Below are positions 36,207 through 49,500 of a stretch of DNA of 64,000 nucleotides, piece by piece; positions within the stretch are counted from its first letter, which is position 1; each line of letters begins with the position of its first letter. Origin of the DNA: Taiwanofungus camphoratus (lineage: Eukaryota > Basidiomycota > Agaricomycetes > Polyporales > Taiwanofungaceae); NCBI GenBank assembly GCA_003999685.1, contig CP021227.1:124001-188000 (forward strand), in the 5' to 3' direction. A program made the position numbers and the translations under genes. Below the pieces are notes generated by a model that was given only the letters and a program-made list of their open reading frames with translations, did no database searches and had not been told where the DNA came from.

Positions 36207-37595
36207 ATGGCCTCCTCCTACTCCACTTCCTATGACCCGACCGGCCTCTTTTCCTTCCCGCACTACATCGACAACACCTCCCCCGTCGATCAGACTTACA
36301 TCGCCGGTGCTTCCTATATAGGCAACGGCGCCAGCGATCACCCCCGCCCTTGGCAGTCCCACGCGCCGTCATATCCGTCTCTTTCATTAGACTCGGGCTC
36401 GCCCTTCTCGACCCCCCCTGCCTCGTCCCACATGGCCTACCCCGCCGATTATCCAGAGTCGTCCCAGAGAACCGTCTTATCGGGCCAGAGTTTCGCCTCG
36501 GCAACCTCCTCCTCCCCCTCCTCCTCCTCCTCGCGGTCCTTCGCGTCCATGTACTCCCAGCCCTCCCCGACACACACCCCGACCCTCCAGCGCGCCCTCC
36601 GCAGCAGCGGCCTCTACGCCATCGCCGGCGACGAGTCCGCGCAGCAGAGCGGGGACGGCAGCCAGCCCCCCTCGCACGTCAAGACCGAGGAGGAGCCCGA
36701 GGACGTCTTCATCTTCGAGGCGGGGTGCCCGATCGGCCGCAGCAGCACATTGACCACGGCCCACCCATCCTCGACGCCCGCGGCCCTCGCACCGCACCGC
36801 TTCGTCCCCCGCGTCGGCCCCTGTTCCGCACACGCGCAGATGGCCGAGGTTCCGCTGCGCGCGACGGGCGCGTCGCGCGAGATGCGCAAGATGATGGGCG
36901 CGTTCCGCCTCGACCCCTTCGCGATGCACAACGGCATCCGCAGCGCCGCCGTGGCCGCGCCCCCCGCCGGCATCGAGATCGGGCCCCTCCGCGAGGAGCC
37001 CGTCATGCTCGAGTTCCAGGTGCACCTCGACCACGCGCCCGGCGCCCCGCCCGCGTGCTGGTCCCCCGGCCGCAGCCCCTCCCCACTGCTCTACCCGCTC
37101 GAGGACGACCCCGAGGACAAGTGGGCGCCCGCGCTCGAGACGTACCCCGCCTTCGAGCACGGCGAGAACGACAGCGGCGAGTTCGCGCCGCTCCTGACGC
37201 CCGCGCAGTCGCTGCACTGGAGCATGAGCTGCCCGCCCGGCGACGCGCACGCCGACCCCGTCCAGCCGCTGTCGAGTGCGCCCTTTCTCTCGTCGCTGCC
37301 CGTTCTCGCCGTGTGCTGACCCCTGCGCCGGTTTGCCACAGTCTTCCGCGCCGCGCAGCCGGCGTCCGCCCACGCCCTATCGCTCAAGGCCGCCGACCAC
37401 CACCACGCGCACCATGACTCCACGCCGTACCTCGAGCGCGACGCGTACCGCTCGTACGTGCCGTCTCAGCCGCGGCCGTCCGCCCTGCGCTGCCAGCAGG
37501 AATACACCGGCTACACGGGCATCCCCGCAGGCACGCTGGCGTGGTTCCGCAAGACGCTGGTGCTGTCGGACTCTCCTTACACCGCATGCACATAG
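36207..37595 (+). CDS. Ser/Pro-rich protein of unknown function
   Basis: Two exons, 36207-37275 and 37342-37595, join to 440 residues. The N-terminal 130 residues are rich in Ser, Tyr, Pro and Thr (MASSYSTSYDPTGLFSFPHY; a poly-Ser block near 100). Then comes an acidic patch KTEEEPEDVFIFEAG, a more ordered middle (EMRKMMGAFRLDPFAMHNGI and EEPVMLEFQVHLDHAPG), and a C-terminal part with a His cluster DHHHAHHD and GIPAGTLAWFRKTLVLSD. The composition recalls fungal transcription regulators, but no zinc finger, homeobox, bZIP or other DNA-binding motif is visible, so that is not claimed. Strong GC3 bias and the same frame across 1 kb support real coding. The large GC-rich upstream region would suit a developmentally regulated gene. 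Confidence 0.75.
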
Positions 37596-40051
37596 CACGA
37601 GGTGAATGCTCTCCGTCCCACACGCAGCGCGCGGCATGCTCATGGCTCGGCGAGTCTGATGTGGCCAGGAGCGGTCGGGCGCCGCGGGCGGTTCTCTCGC
37701 AGGGCGGAGGTCGGCGCAGGGGCCGCTCCCGCAGACGAGCGCGCCGGTGGCGTAGACATGTATTTTGATTCGCGGAACGGCGACAGGGCAAAAGGGCACG
37801 GCACGATATGTATTACTTCTTGGTTTAGCACGCAAATCGCACTCGCATCTAGAAGGGGGGGGGCCCGAGCAGCAGGGCAGCAGCAGCAGCAGCACACAAT
37901 GTACGAACGAGAGCTGTCCGAAACACCGCATCCCATCGTGCATGTTGTCGCGGCGGAACATGGCGTCAGTAGAGGGCTTATGGGAACATAGACACGACCG
38001 ATCGCGACGCAGTCGCAATACCCTGTACACTGTGATATCCCGGATCATATACGTCAATGTAGACAGTCTAACGTGTGATTGACTCGGGACGACGAATAGG
38101 TTCACGCCAATTTCGCGCGTGTGGGCATTGAACGCCGTCCATTCAGATGCCCGCCGAAATCGTTTGGCAGCGTCGATTTGGCGAGTTGCCGGTCGGCCTC
38201 TCACAGGTCGCGACGCGCGGGACACGAACAGCGCGCGGGACTCGGGCACGTGCACTGACTTCACATGCCTGGCATCCGGTTCGCAGAACGGTCTCGAGAA
38301 CATCAGTCCGGCGAAGGCAGCCAAGTCCGACCAGACAAGACAAGACAATGTACGTGTCGGAATCTACACCGCGGGTACCGCTGGGTGTACGCGCGTACGC
38401 CACCTCCTATTTCCCGGCCCCCAGTCCAATCACAGGCTCTGAGGCTCACGCAAAAGCCTCTGACATCGGCGGCGGTGCCGACAGCGTGGAGGCCATCTGC
38501 ACTCTGGATGTCATTCAGTTTCAGTTTCGCTGGGACGCTGAGTGTCGGAGGTAGCATCGGGCTGATCAGCTGCTGGAGCAAGTTGCCCCGGAGGATAGCG
38601 CACAGCGGCGTTTGTTCTGAGCGACCGCCGGCCACGCGGTGGTGTCGCATGCGTGCGTTCATGCAACGTCGAGTGGAGAAACGCAGCATCAGGACGCCGG
38701 TGCGCTACAGGCGCGGAGCGCCACATCGGGCGCTGAGACATTGTCTACCGCGTGTACAGGGGCCGCCGTGCCTGGTGCGCACGCGCTTCAATAACGTACT
38801 TACAAGGACCTTGCTGCGCTCGTGTATTCGCGTTTGGCTTGCCGTCGCAGTGGTATGCTTTTTTGGGGGAGTTGTGCGGCGCACGACCCTGGGCGCTCCC
38901 CGCGGGGACATTCAATATAGGTAAAGTGTGCCAACAGCCGCCGAGCCGCGTTCTGCACGCCCTGCAGCTACGCCTGCGCCGCGGGTCTGGACTTGAGAAG
39001 GGGGAGTGACACAAACAACGACCGCGCACGGTGAACCCGATAGCAAGCGATATAAATGTGAGCGATAGGAGATGCTGATAACGAGGCCCGCCCTGCCCTG
39101 CGCAGCACCAGCGCATTTGCACCCTTTTGCGAAGGTGATGAGTAATCGCCTTCTAGTCTTGGAGAATCCCGCGATCTATCTTGCACGGAGCGCCTCGCAC
39201 CAATTGCCATTACGGTGACTCGAGGGCACTTACCAGCCGCTCGTGCTAGAAAGGAATCAGAGACGCACCCACGTTATCGTCCATCGATCCCACACTGCGT
39301 GGAGGCAGAAGCGAGGAGATCGGTAGCTTCTAGCAGTGTGATCTGCGGACTCTGGAAGGGCTCGTTGTGTTGAGGTCGTTTTACGTCCTCGTGCACACGT
39401 TCAGAGGTGCGCGAGCCACTTGCACCTTGGCGGCCACGATCAGGCATCCCGGAAGCCTCTGCGCCCGACGCCCCCAGCGACGGAGGTGGTGGAAACAAGG
39501 GTGCGAGGGCATCAGATTCAAGCATCAGGACGGTTCCTGTTTCCTCCGTTCCAATTCCACGGCCCGGATATGGTGAGTGAGCCTAGACCAGCACGTTGTG
39601 TCTCAGAGCAGGCTGCAGTCCGCCAGGCAGCGAGGTACGACGAGACAAGGATTGTTCGGACACAGCGACCGCCGCCATTGTCAAGGAAACGCGCTCATCG
39701 CATCTGCGAGTAGGGCGCGCCGGAAGATAAGAGCAGAAGGGGATCGTCGGAACCACAGAGCGAGCGACAGAGTGGCATATTCCGTCGCGCCGGAGTGCAA
39801 CTTGTCGCGTTGCGGAGCGCCCATAGAGCCACGTGTTCGAGGCCGGCCGCCGCGGGAACCCAAACCGCACGCGACACAGCCCTCCCCACGCCCAGCCAGG
39901 GCATCTTGAAATACTGTAACTTGCTCTGTTCTGACGCTGTGTCCTGCACAACACACTCTCCGCTCCCGCCCACTCCTTCCCCTGCTGCCTGCATCCGTTA
40001 CCACTGTTTTAGGGCCACCAGCTGAACGCGAACAGCGCTGGGTTCCGTGAC
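37596..40051. other. Unassigned intergenic region, about 2.5 kb
   Basis: The first few hundred bases continue the GC-rich block, then GC falls gradually. A CAG-type trinucleotide run lies near 37870-37895. Several 80-200-codon frames overlap on both strands without any recognisable product. The right end must hold the phosphodiesterase promoter. Confidence 0.45.
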
Positions 40052-42267
40052 ATGACCGACGTGGGACATGGGCGAAGGCGGAGCGTTGATGTCGGCGGTC
40101 TCGCGCTCGCACTCAGCGACGAAGGTTTAGGGCACGGTTGGGGAGGGTGGGAGGAAACGGAGAATGGCGAAACGAGGTAGGGAAGCTGTCACCGGTCGAT
40201 TGTCTATCTCAAGTCGCCACCGCTAGATACGCCGAAGTCTTGATTGATGTTCGCGCGCACACCGAAACTATAGTGAACCTAGATGCCGTCCAATTGTATG
40301 TCGCATCCAATCACTCCACGACGTTCTCCGTCACCCGTGCTTATCTCTATCAAGACCCCCCTTCGTAGTGCTGGAAGAGGAGACGCGGAACCGCCTCATT
40401 GACTCCCTCTGCACTTGGAATTTCGAACCTCATAAGCTCCCAGAAGAGGAAGTGGTCGCCTGCTCTTATATCCTCTTCGAAGCACTGTTTCGCATAGAGG
40501 GCATGCAGGAGGCGATTGGAGTACCACTGAGTGAGCACCGCCCATCCACATACACCGATTCGGCAAGACTGATGCGCCTGCAGGCCGGCTAGCCACATTT
40601 TTGCAACACCTACGCCAAGTCTACCGTCAAGGAAACTCTTATCATAACTTCCAGCACGCGCTGGACGTGTTCCAAGCCACATACTTTTTCTTATTCTCTG
40701 CAGGCATGGTGCCCCCTGTATCAATACTATCGCATACGGACACTCGGACGTGGAAACGAGATAAAGATTGCCAGATTAATTCATTAATATCATGCTTAAC
40801 AGAACAAGATTTGTTCGCACTATGCATCGCGGCGGTAGGCCACGACGTTGGGCATCCAGGGCTCACCAACACTTTTATGGTGCGCGAGTTTATTTGCATG
40901 GCTTGCCTTGCTCCTCATTCGGTGACGTCCCTCGTGGATTGCAGAAAAATGCCAAGACACCATTGGCGGTTGTATATGACGATAAGTCGGTGTTAGAGCA
41001 AATGCATTATTCCCTCATACTTCAGATCATGCGGCATAATGGCCTCGAATCTCTCCTCGACCGGCCAGTATCGGGACCCTCATTCCGTAAATTGCTCCTT
41101 GGAACGGTGCTTGCGACCGACCTCAGCCTCCATTACGAGTTTATGGCAAATTTCCAAGAGCTAGTCACCGGTAAAGACATGGGGGAAGTCAAGCGCAAGT
41201 TGCTTGTATGCCAAGCCATAATCAAATGTGCAGACATCAGTAACCCTGTAAGTTGAGCTCATTTTTAAGGTCACAAATTTTATCAAAGTGGATTCCATTC
41301 AGAGTCGCCCCTACAGTGTTTCGAAACACTGGGTCGCAGCGCTCGAGTCTGAATGGGCTAGGCAATCACTGTTGGAACAACACTTACATCTTCCAGCCTC
41401 AGTCAAGCCTTCAGACGACTCCTTAGGCGAGGCTCGCGGTCAGGTCTGGTTTATTGGAACTTTTACACGACCCCTATTCGAGCTTGTGGCGCAGGGTATA
41501 CCAGGTCAGTAAGCCCTCAATTGTATCCGGCATCACGATCTTGATAGTATAAATCAGAGATGGAACAATTCGCTCGGCAGTGTAGGGAGAACTTGTTGAT
41601 GTGGGAAACGCGGTCAGCAGAGCTGTCAGCTAACATCGAGCAAGCTGCAACAACGTCCAGTGCGCCTTTGGCTGCGCAATGGCAGCTTGTCGAGAACTTC
41701 CTTTCCGCTTTCCCCCCAACGCTTCCCGAGTCCTTCCGAGGTGCAGAAGATCAGCGGACCACCTTTTCTTCCCCCGCATGTTCATCCACTTCCTCTGCTT
41801 CGAGTCATTACGAGAGCTGCGAGTCCGGCCTACCTTCGCCCTCCATTTCTCCGAGTGAACCTGTGTCAAGCGTATCGCCCCTCATGCAACCGCGGCTAGA
41901 GATCACTCCCTCACATCACCGCTCACCGAGTGTGGCGTCCACAGCCTCGTACAGCACGCACGCGCTCGATGCCACAGCGGCCATCCGAGCAGCATACAAG
42001 GCGAGTGTCCGGAAGAAGAAAAGCTTCCACCGGAGCTCGTGGAACCCCGTCCCAACTCCAATCTCGCCTCTCTCCTCGCACCTCTTCCTGCACAGCAACG
42101 TCACAAGCCCCATCTCGCCCATGACCCTGACGAGCAACAGCCCCCTTACGGCTGGCTCCTCCCCATCGACTACGCATACCCACAGCCCTATCACTCCAGA
42201 ATCCACCTCCGCACGACCCCGACCGAGTCCACTGAGCGCTGCCTTCGACGCGACCGACATTGCATAA
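40052..42267 (+). CDS. PDE2: Class I 3',5'-cyclic nucleotide phosphodiesterase
   Basis: Hydrolyses cAMP (possibly cGMP) to the 5' monophosphate and so ends cAMP-PKA signalling; equivalent in class to yeast Pde2. Seven exons, 40052-40176, 40227-40295, 40355-40530, 40593-40879, 40945-41247, 41303-41504 and 41558-42267, join to 623 residues. The N terminus is MTDVGHGRRRSVDVGGLALA. The metal-dependent HD-type catalytic domain covers about residues 65-420: YHNFQHALDV (metal/catalytic His near 141-145), AAVGHDVGHPG (near 203-213), LATDLSLHYEF, and CADISNP (near 314-320). All signature His/Asp residues expected are present. The last 200 residues are a Ser/Pro/Thr-rich tail of low complexity without homology that I know. 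RRRSV at residues 8-12 is a plausible PKA site, which would fit feedback control (inference). Confidence 0.95.
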
Positions 42268-43788
42268 CACCGACGAGTTTGCAGCCAAGATCCATGGAAG
42301 TGTATTATATTTGTATCCAGAATGGTCTTTGCACCTCGACGCGCCTCGGGTTCGTACATGTGGAACTCTTGTTTCGTCCAATCCAGCACCGCACTCATGT
42401 TGTCATGACGTCCGCGGCAATTACCCGGTGAAGACGGTTCGTTTTGTACGACCGAGCAAGACCGAATATGTCTTTGTACCGCTGGCAAGCACTCCCAGAA
42501 CGATGTGCTTCAAATTGTATACTCAAGGCTTGTTGTGTAGCTGTAAGGAAGGTAATTGCGATAGCTTGTTTATTGAATGATGTCAGTCACATTTTTGTTC
42601 GACAAACAAATACTCCTTTCTGTCATTGCGCTTGGTAGGATCGTCGCGTTACAAGATATCGATCGACATTACAGATATCATAACGAATGACCTTCCGTCA
42701 GTGTATAGAATAATTACATTGTGCGCCTACGTTTCAAAACGGCGCACATAAATCGCCATCGATTCATCTAAATGAAGTTATTGTGAGAAGAACATAAAAA
42801 CATCCGGAGCTGACATGCAACGCTTGACTACAGAGGTTGTATGGTGTTTATGCCACATTGTGCTGAAACGATCGAATGTAGATCCATTTGTAGGGAAACC
42901 GTAGAGATGACGCTGAACATTATGATGCTACTTCGGAGTAAGCTTTTGTGATCGAATGGGACTTGAGACATACTCACGATGCAACACACACAGGGGAGGC
43001 CGTAGGACATCAGTCTAAAACTCACATACGACCTCTTGTCACTTATAATGACTACTCACAAACTCGGCTGTGGTGTTCTGTACCTATATGGATGGCCCTG
43101 CCATGAAATATAGTGCAGAAAACCGGCGTTCCAACCTTGTCCGGGATAAGCCTACCTGCATACACCGGCCTTACGGCAACTTACCTACTCACTGGGAAGA
43201 AATGAGCGACTTTCAAGTGAGGCCCCAGATGAGATCCTCCTACTATGCTAAGCCAAAGAGTGAAGTTGGCTCTCGGCTCGCCCATCCCATGGGCACTGGC
43301 ATGAGGCCCCGGGGGAGAGCCTCTTCAGACGTTTGTCTGGTTCCAAGTCTATCTCAGATAAGAGGTTGCGAATGCGATCAAAAATGATGTGCGACAGCAA
43401 ATGTTACATTTTCGTGTGAGCACAACCCAGCTAGTCGGTGACAATTCGGCCAGAAGCCCTGAGACTGAGAAGGACCACGAGTGTTCAAGAACATTTTGTG
43501 CAGCAGCACAGATTGACATGCCAACAATAACTTCCGCTTAACGGAAACGAACAGTATGCAGGATCTCTTTGGCCATTAGGAAGACGTAGTGGATTGAGGC
43601 TTGCCAATTGTTTTTTTTTGTGGACGTGAGAACATGTTATAGAATCTGAGTAGACGCAAGCAGAAAGTCCAAAGTGTCATATTATGATACGCCTCTAGAT
43701 GCACGAGCGCAAAATCTCTGGAATTAGGCACGTCAGATAACGATTTCTATCCATCATTTCGGAGGACGGCTGCTCTCAGAAATAATTA
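42268..43788. other. Convergent intergenic region, about 1.5 kb
   Basis: Between the 3' ends of the phosphodiesterase and the TULIP-like gene. Lower GC than its surroundings. Only short frames; no gene supported. Confidence 0.5.
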
Positions 43789-45823
43789 CTACGCTTTGAA
43801 TTTGTACTTCAACTGGCACAGCAGATCTTGCTCGCGGTTGAATACCGCCTTGTCGATGTAAAAATCACCGCCGCCTGCGAAGCAGAATATCCACCCGTCG
43901 CTGAATGCCCCAGTGAGACGGTTCAAGACGTCCTGCATTGAGAGCGAGTTGAGCCCCCGCTTGACGCTGTCGAAGAAACGGGTCACATCTCCGTCTCGTA
44001 GCCACGCCTCGTCGGCTCCGTGGGTTACGACTGGGACTATCGGATCCGCCTTGATGATGAGCTCGCCGTCTTTGACGCCGTCGAAGATGAGGTTGACCGA
44101 CCATTCACCCTTGAGCCAGCCGCTGAACCAAATTAGTATTGTCCATAAAGACCGTGAGAGACGAGCACCTACGTGGATCTCGGAAGGTCGATATGGACAT
44201 AAAGGTCTACGTCAGTAGTGCCCATCACGGTGATTTCACATTTGCCATTCTCGTTATAGCCCTCCGGCAAGAAACACCAGTTTGTTGTCGTTCCTTTCAT
44301 GGACAAACGACACGTGAGACAAAACAAATACGGTTGTAGGCTGAAGGCTGACCCCATTCATAGACCCGGAAAAGACCCTCGTCGTCATCTTTGCCATTCC
44401 TGTTATGGTATTTGTACCACTTGCCAGGAGCATTCTTTACTTTGTCCTTAGCCTTCTGGTCTACGTCTTTTGTTTCGACAGCCTTCCATTGAAGATCCCC
44501 CGGCTTGGCATCCCACCACCCCATGTGACCTGCGAGTTTGTATTGCACATATATCACATCCTTCGAACGCCACCAAGCTTCATCGACTATCCAGGTCGAG
44601 CGTTTGTTGAACTCAACTAGAGCAGGGAGAAGCCAACCCTCAGCAAAGATTGTCTTGGACAACGCCACTGTCCCGTCGTAGCTCGCAGAATAACTATCGG
44701 GAGCAGGGACAACCCAATTGGCCTAGGAAGATGAGAATGGAGGAGGGCCGTCAGCGCGAGCACACAACGCAAGCAATAGGGAACAACGAAGCAAAGGACC
44801 TACTGATACAGGAAGCAGCTCACGGGGCATAGGATGGCCACCCGTCATCTGGAGGTATACGAGCATGGTGTTCTCGCCGACCCGTCCAAGATCTGATGCG
44901 GACTTGACGAAGGGTAAGTTCTGGAAGGTAAGATCCGTCGGGGGCAAAGTAGGCACCGGGTACCCTTTTTGAGCCTCCGTTACCTTTGGGAGGTAATGGA
45001 TGACAGAGTCGTTCTTATTCTTCGCGAGTTCTGCAAAGTAGTCGTTCATGAAAAGCTTCCAATATGACTCGGCCGCCGTGTCGCCCGAGGGTAAATCGAT
45101 CTTACTCCTCGCGGCGTCGTAGTTGGCGATATTAGCACCTGTGAGAAAGAAGGTAAGCACTGTTGACAGAGTCACAACAAAATAACAAACTTGTGAAATC
45201 GATGAGTAGCTGTTGCACGCTGTAATCATTAAGCTTCTTGAGACGATCCTTCACGTCTTGGGGAAGATTTGTGAAAGCGGCCAACTCGAAAGCAAGATTG
45301 ACGTGCAGAGCGAGCACCCAGTCTCGGACGGAGCAAGACGCTTGCCTATAAGTTTAATTTTCGTTGTCAGACCGAAGTACATAGAGGATATACAAACTTC
45401 CTCACTGAGCTTTGGGACCATATCCTTTCCAGTATTTAAGTGTCCCGGACTGTACATACAAGTTCAGGTTTACCCTATATAGGAAGAGTCATCAAGGACA
45501 GCACCTTGAGCTTGATGAAATAGTAGACCGCCCGATCTACCATCGGGAATGAAATTGTTAGAGTCAATGCACACATGTCCGAAAGCGATCGACGTACTGT
45601 CTGTTCCTAACTGAAGCTCGATCTCTGGAGGGTCGAGGTCTGCAAAGAGGCCGGCGTAATCATCATCTGCAAGAGTCGCAGATATCTTCTTGAGAGTCTT
45701 GTTTGCTTTGTACATGTTCGCAAGTTGCTTATTTATGGCCTTCTGGGAGATGGCGGTAATTTGATCATACGCGTAAATCTTGGTGGACGAAATACGTTCT
45801 TCGTTAAGCTTGTTGTAATCCAT
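43789..45823 (-). CDS. Uncharacterised fungal protein, TULIP-like fold suspected
   Basis: Six exons, 45823-45474, 45345-45191, 45138-44804, 44722-44353, 44293-44173 and 44122-43789, sum exactly to 554 residues. No signal peptide or membrane helix. I recall a family of fungal hypothetical proteins with the same landmarks: N-terminal YDQITAISQKAINKQLANMY; DWVLALHVNLAFEL followed by YSVQQLLIDFTSANIANYD; a mid-protein block TVALSKTIFAEGWLLPALVE; an alternating beta-type region NGKCEITVMGTTDVDLYVHI; and a C-terminal GWIFCFAGGGDFYIDKAVFN. The pattern of amphipathic strands around an N-terminal helix resembles tubular lipid-binding (TULIP) proteins, which would imply lipid binding, but this is inference from memory. 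The frame continues upstream of 45823 without an ATG, so a further 5' exon is possible. Divergent from the gene at 46542. Confidence 0.75.
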
Positions 45824-46541
45824 GTTCGGGAGCGGGGGACGTGCACTGGGCAGGGCATCTTGAACGTGTTCTTGTATAGTTTCGGGCGCTAGCACTTGGA
45901 CGTTCGAATGCTTGCTCTCGCGCAGTTGAAGCCAGGTCTGTGTTTGTTCGTAAGATGCATCGGGATCGGCAGACGTGTTTTCGGCGCTTGTTGCGAGTCT
46001 CTTTCGAGGAGTTAAACATTCACCGCCATTCAAATGGCTTCTAACTCGGTCGCCTCTGACACTTTTTATTCAGCATCAGGAACATTGTCCCTGATGTTTA
46101 CGGGATCAATTGTGATAGGATACGATAGAGCAAATGAACGGCTTCTAGACATCAATTCCGACACCTCCATGGTCTGGAGATCCACAACTTCCGGTCTGAT
46201 ATCACAATCACCTCCGCTTGCGCAACTCGCTCATGTACTACTTCAAACAGATTATCCTTGATAGGCATAGCCAGTCATGCAGAAGTACATAATGGCGTTC
46301 CACACGACCTGAACACGCACCATCGGCCTCCCAATCGCGCCGCTGCTATTCTACGACTTCAATTCTTCCTGTCAATCTATAGTGGCAGCTTGGCGAGGAT
46401 GACTGTTCTTTCAATGCATGCTCCGAATGTCAGGGCAGAGCATGTGTGAGTACCCAGAACGGGGGTAGAATCCACACCGACCCCCCTGAGCCTTATAACA
46501 CGTATTTCCTTGTCATTTCATAGCCTCCCAATTCGATCACA
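45824..46541. promoter_or_regulatory. Shared promoter region of the divergent gene pair
   Basis: A 718-bp stretch between the two start codons. Part of it next to 45824 is open in the minus frame and may be 5' leader or coding. No element recognised. Confidence 0.45.
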
Positions 46542-49500
46542 ATGGCCAACATCCATGTCGACAGCGAGCTCATGCTCCATATGATGCCTGCACAACCTAT
46601 CACCACAGCCAGACGGTTTACCGCAGTGCACGACGAGTCTCACAATCCCCTACTCTTCTCGATTTCTTCTGATGGCCACTTCCTCGCTATCAAGTCCGAT
46701 GGTTGTGGCAGGAATGTCATTATTGATCTCAGTAACATTCTCAACATTCGTGATACCGCTCACGCATTTGCTGTCAGTCAATCCACTGACAATTCCGGCA
46801 TGATCTTTGTCGCTTTCGCAACGGAAAACGGTCCATACACGAGCAATCTCCATGTCTTTTCTCCGCTCCGTCCAAATGACCTTGACTTGCCGGGGACTGA
46901 GTTGAGGAAGAAGCTTCTGATATCGTCCGGCCAAACTCAAAAGGCTCGCATTACTCAGCTCCATATGGTCAGTCCTGATGCCCCTGCTCTTGAACATCCT
47001 GAATTGAAGCGTTCTGCAGAATCGTTCCACAAACGGATCATACCCCTTACTCGTTTCAGTTTATACCGATCCGAATGGCGACGTCAATATCTCTCGCATT
47101 GCAGTTGCGGCGACGAGTTGGAAATGGACAACCGATCTGCACATCCCTGAGCTTGCGAAGGGTTTTATAGGCATGTGCGCGGGGACGCTGTCCATCGGAG
47201 ATGGAATCTTTGTCCTGTACACCGTTCTCGGAAAGCCCTCGCTCATGTTCTCGACCACGGATCCGGGTGACAAAATCACAGTCGACCTCAAGCTCCCATC
47301 GTGTGAGACATCTGCCTTTTTACTTGGTACGACCCATCTAATATAATCCTCTGCACTGCTAGCTTCTAATCCAGGCAGTCTGTCCACGTTCTATGATGAC
47401 GATGGATACTCCAACGTACTTATTGCTGGGGGAGGTCTGTATTACTTGAACGCAGACGACTGTACCCAGTCCGGAGCCGTGGCTAAGCAGATCTCGAACA
47501 ATGCTCTATATAGCCAGGTAGAAAATATCTTTGTCGCTCAGGCAGGGGACGCAATTTCAGCTTGGTTCGAGACCAAGGAACATGCATTGGGCTATCAGAG
47601 GGTTCGAAACGACGGCACCCTCGAGGGCGACGCAGTGCCACTACTCCCTTCCGGCTCAAACGCCGAATTCGCCCCGCTCATCGACATGAAGTCGAAATCC
47701 CAGTTACTCATTATCCTCGACGACGATCTGCGATTGTCTATCCTAGAACAATCCGTCGACACTCGCATTTGGAACAAGACGCCATTTCTCATACACCAGG
47801 TACAGAAGATGACAGAAATATCCGCATTCGTCTCCCATATCCAGATTAACGACGAACGTGGTTGGCCCCTCGGCCTAACGTCCTTCATCCTTTCCAGTTC
47901 TGCTTGGGTCACTGTCCTGATTAACGGCACTCAGCATTCGATCGGTACCACCGGTATAGCTGTCGAGACAGACGCTAGCGGTGTCATCACTCTCATTGTT
48001 CCCTGCCAAGACCTGTCATGCTACGAATTCACCCTCAGGAACGTCTCGGGCTCTTCTCACCTTCCTGTGTCCGGTTACGTGATCAATCCTGCCCAGAAGG
48101 TCCAGGACAGATTGGCAACGATCAAGACAGGAGACGACCTCAAGAATGCGAAGACATCAGATGGAACACCATTTCTCCATGGTTCTGACGCTTCAGACGC
48201 CGACATCGACAACGCTGCGAAAGCGATTGCAAGCATGCACTCCATTTCTACAGATCGGATGCTAGCTGTTGCTACATCGAGGACCGTAGCTCGTTCTGGG
48301 TCGATCTCACGAGGTGATGGTGTCAAGCACGTCGCATGGGAATGGTGGGAGTGGGTCAAGAGGCAAGCCACGAAAGTCACGAACTGGATTGTCGAGAAAG
48401 TGTCCGGAGCTTGGCACTTCGTCGTTCATCTCGCTGGAGAAGCTTGGAGTTTCATACTTGACAGCGCGAACGCCGTTGCCAAGGCTGTCACTTTTGTGCT
48501 CGAGAAAATCAAAGTCGCCTTCAAGAACGTCATCAATTTCTTTGGCTTCCTGTTCAACTGGGACGACATCAAGAATACCAGAGACTCGATTAAGATCATG
48601 TTCAATGCAGGCCTCGATTATGGGTCAAACTTCCTGAGTAATAATAAATCGGTAGTCGGGAAACTGTTTGACGGGTTGGAGGCTCAGCTGTTGAAGTCTC
48701 GAGATGCTCCCATTCCAAAGGATATCAAGGAGAGACAGGAAGGACCAGAAACATCATCAACAAGCAAAGATTCCGCTACACGTTCTGCTCCCGCAAATAT
48801 AGGCTCTTACCATTTCAGCCAGGCAAAGAGTGCCGAGCCTGCCGTCATCGGTGTTACCGACTCCCTCGTCACGCTTTATCACGATATCATTGAACCCGTT
48901 TTGCAGGGAGTCTCCGAGGCAGTCCAAAAGATTGCGAAAACTTTGAGCCAAACCTTTGACACAGACAAAAGCATATCTATGACACAGATTTTCCAGCAGT
49001 TGGGCGAAGATGTCCTCAGAACTTTTCTCAGCATCCTGAAGAAACTAGTTACTGGTCTAATGGACGTTGGAAAAGACCTGATTGAAGGGATCAAAGGTAT
49101 ACTAAACGCGAACGTCGATATTCCAGTCCTTACTCCTCTGCTCAAGTCGCTCGGTGTACCGGATTTCTCGCTCCTTGATGTTATCTCCATTGTGTTGGCC
49201 ATTCCTGTAACTGTCGTGGCGAAGGCTATTACCGGCAGTGCTCCGAAACGGATCCAGACGTTTGACTATCGGTCAATGGTCGAAGGTGGACAGCTCGATA
49301 AGCAGTCACTACTCGCTTACAACGACTTGGCATCATACTTGGACATTAGTTATACCATGTTACATACAATCTACAAGGTCTACAAGATTTTCACTGCAGA
49401 AGCACCCGAGCCGGAAACATTCAGCTATTTATCTTTCATTCTCGATATCGTTGTTCAAATTGGAACGTTCCCTTACGACACAGAATCTCCGGGGCGAGGA

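Noticed and set aside
36477-37373. 298-codon minus-strand frame opposite the 440-residue gene
   Set aside because: Antisense shadow of a GC-rich coding exon; Gly/Arg/Glu-rich without a domain.
36350-37417. 355-codon plus-strand frame overlapping the 440-residue gene
   Set aside because: It is the +2 shadow of the real exon; its product is an Arg/Pro/His-rich low-complexity sequence typical of GC-rich shadows.
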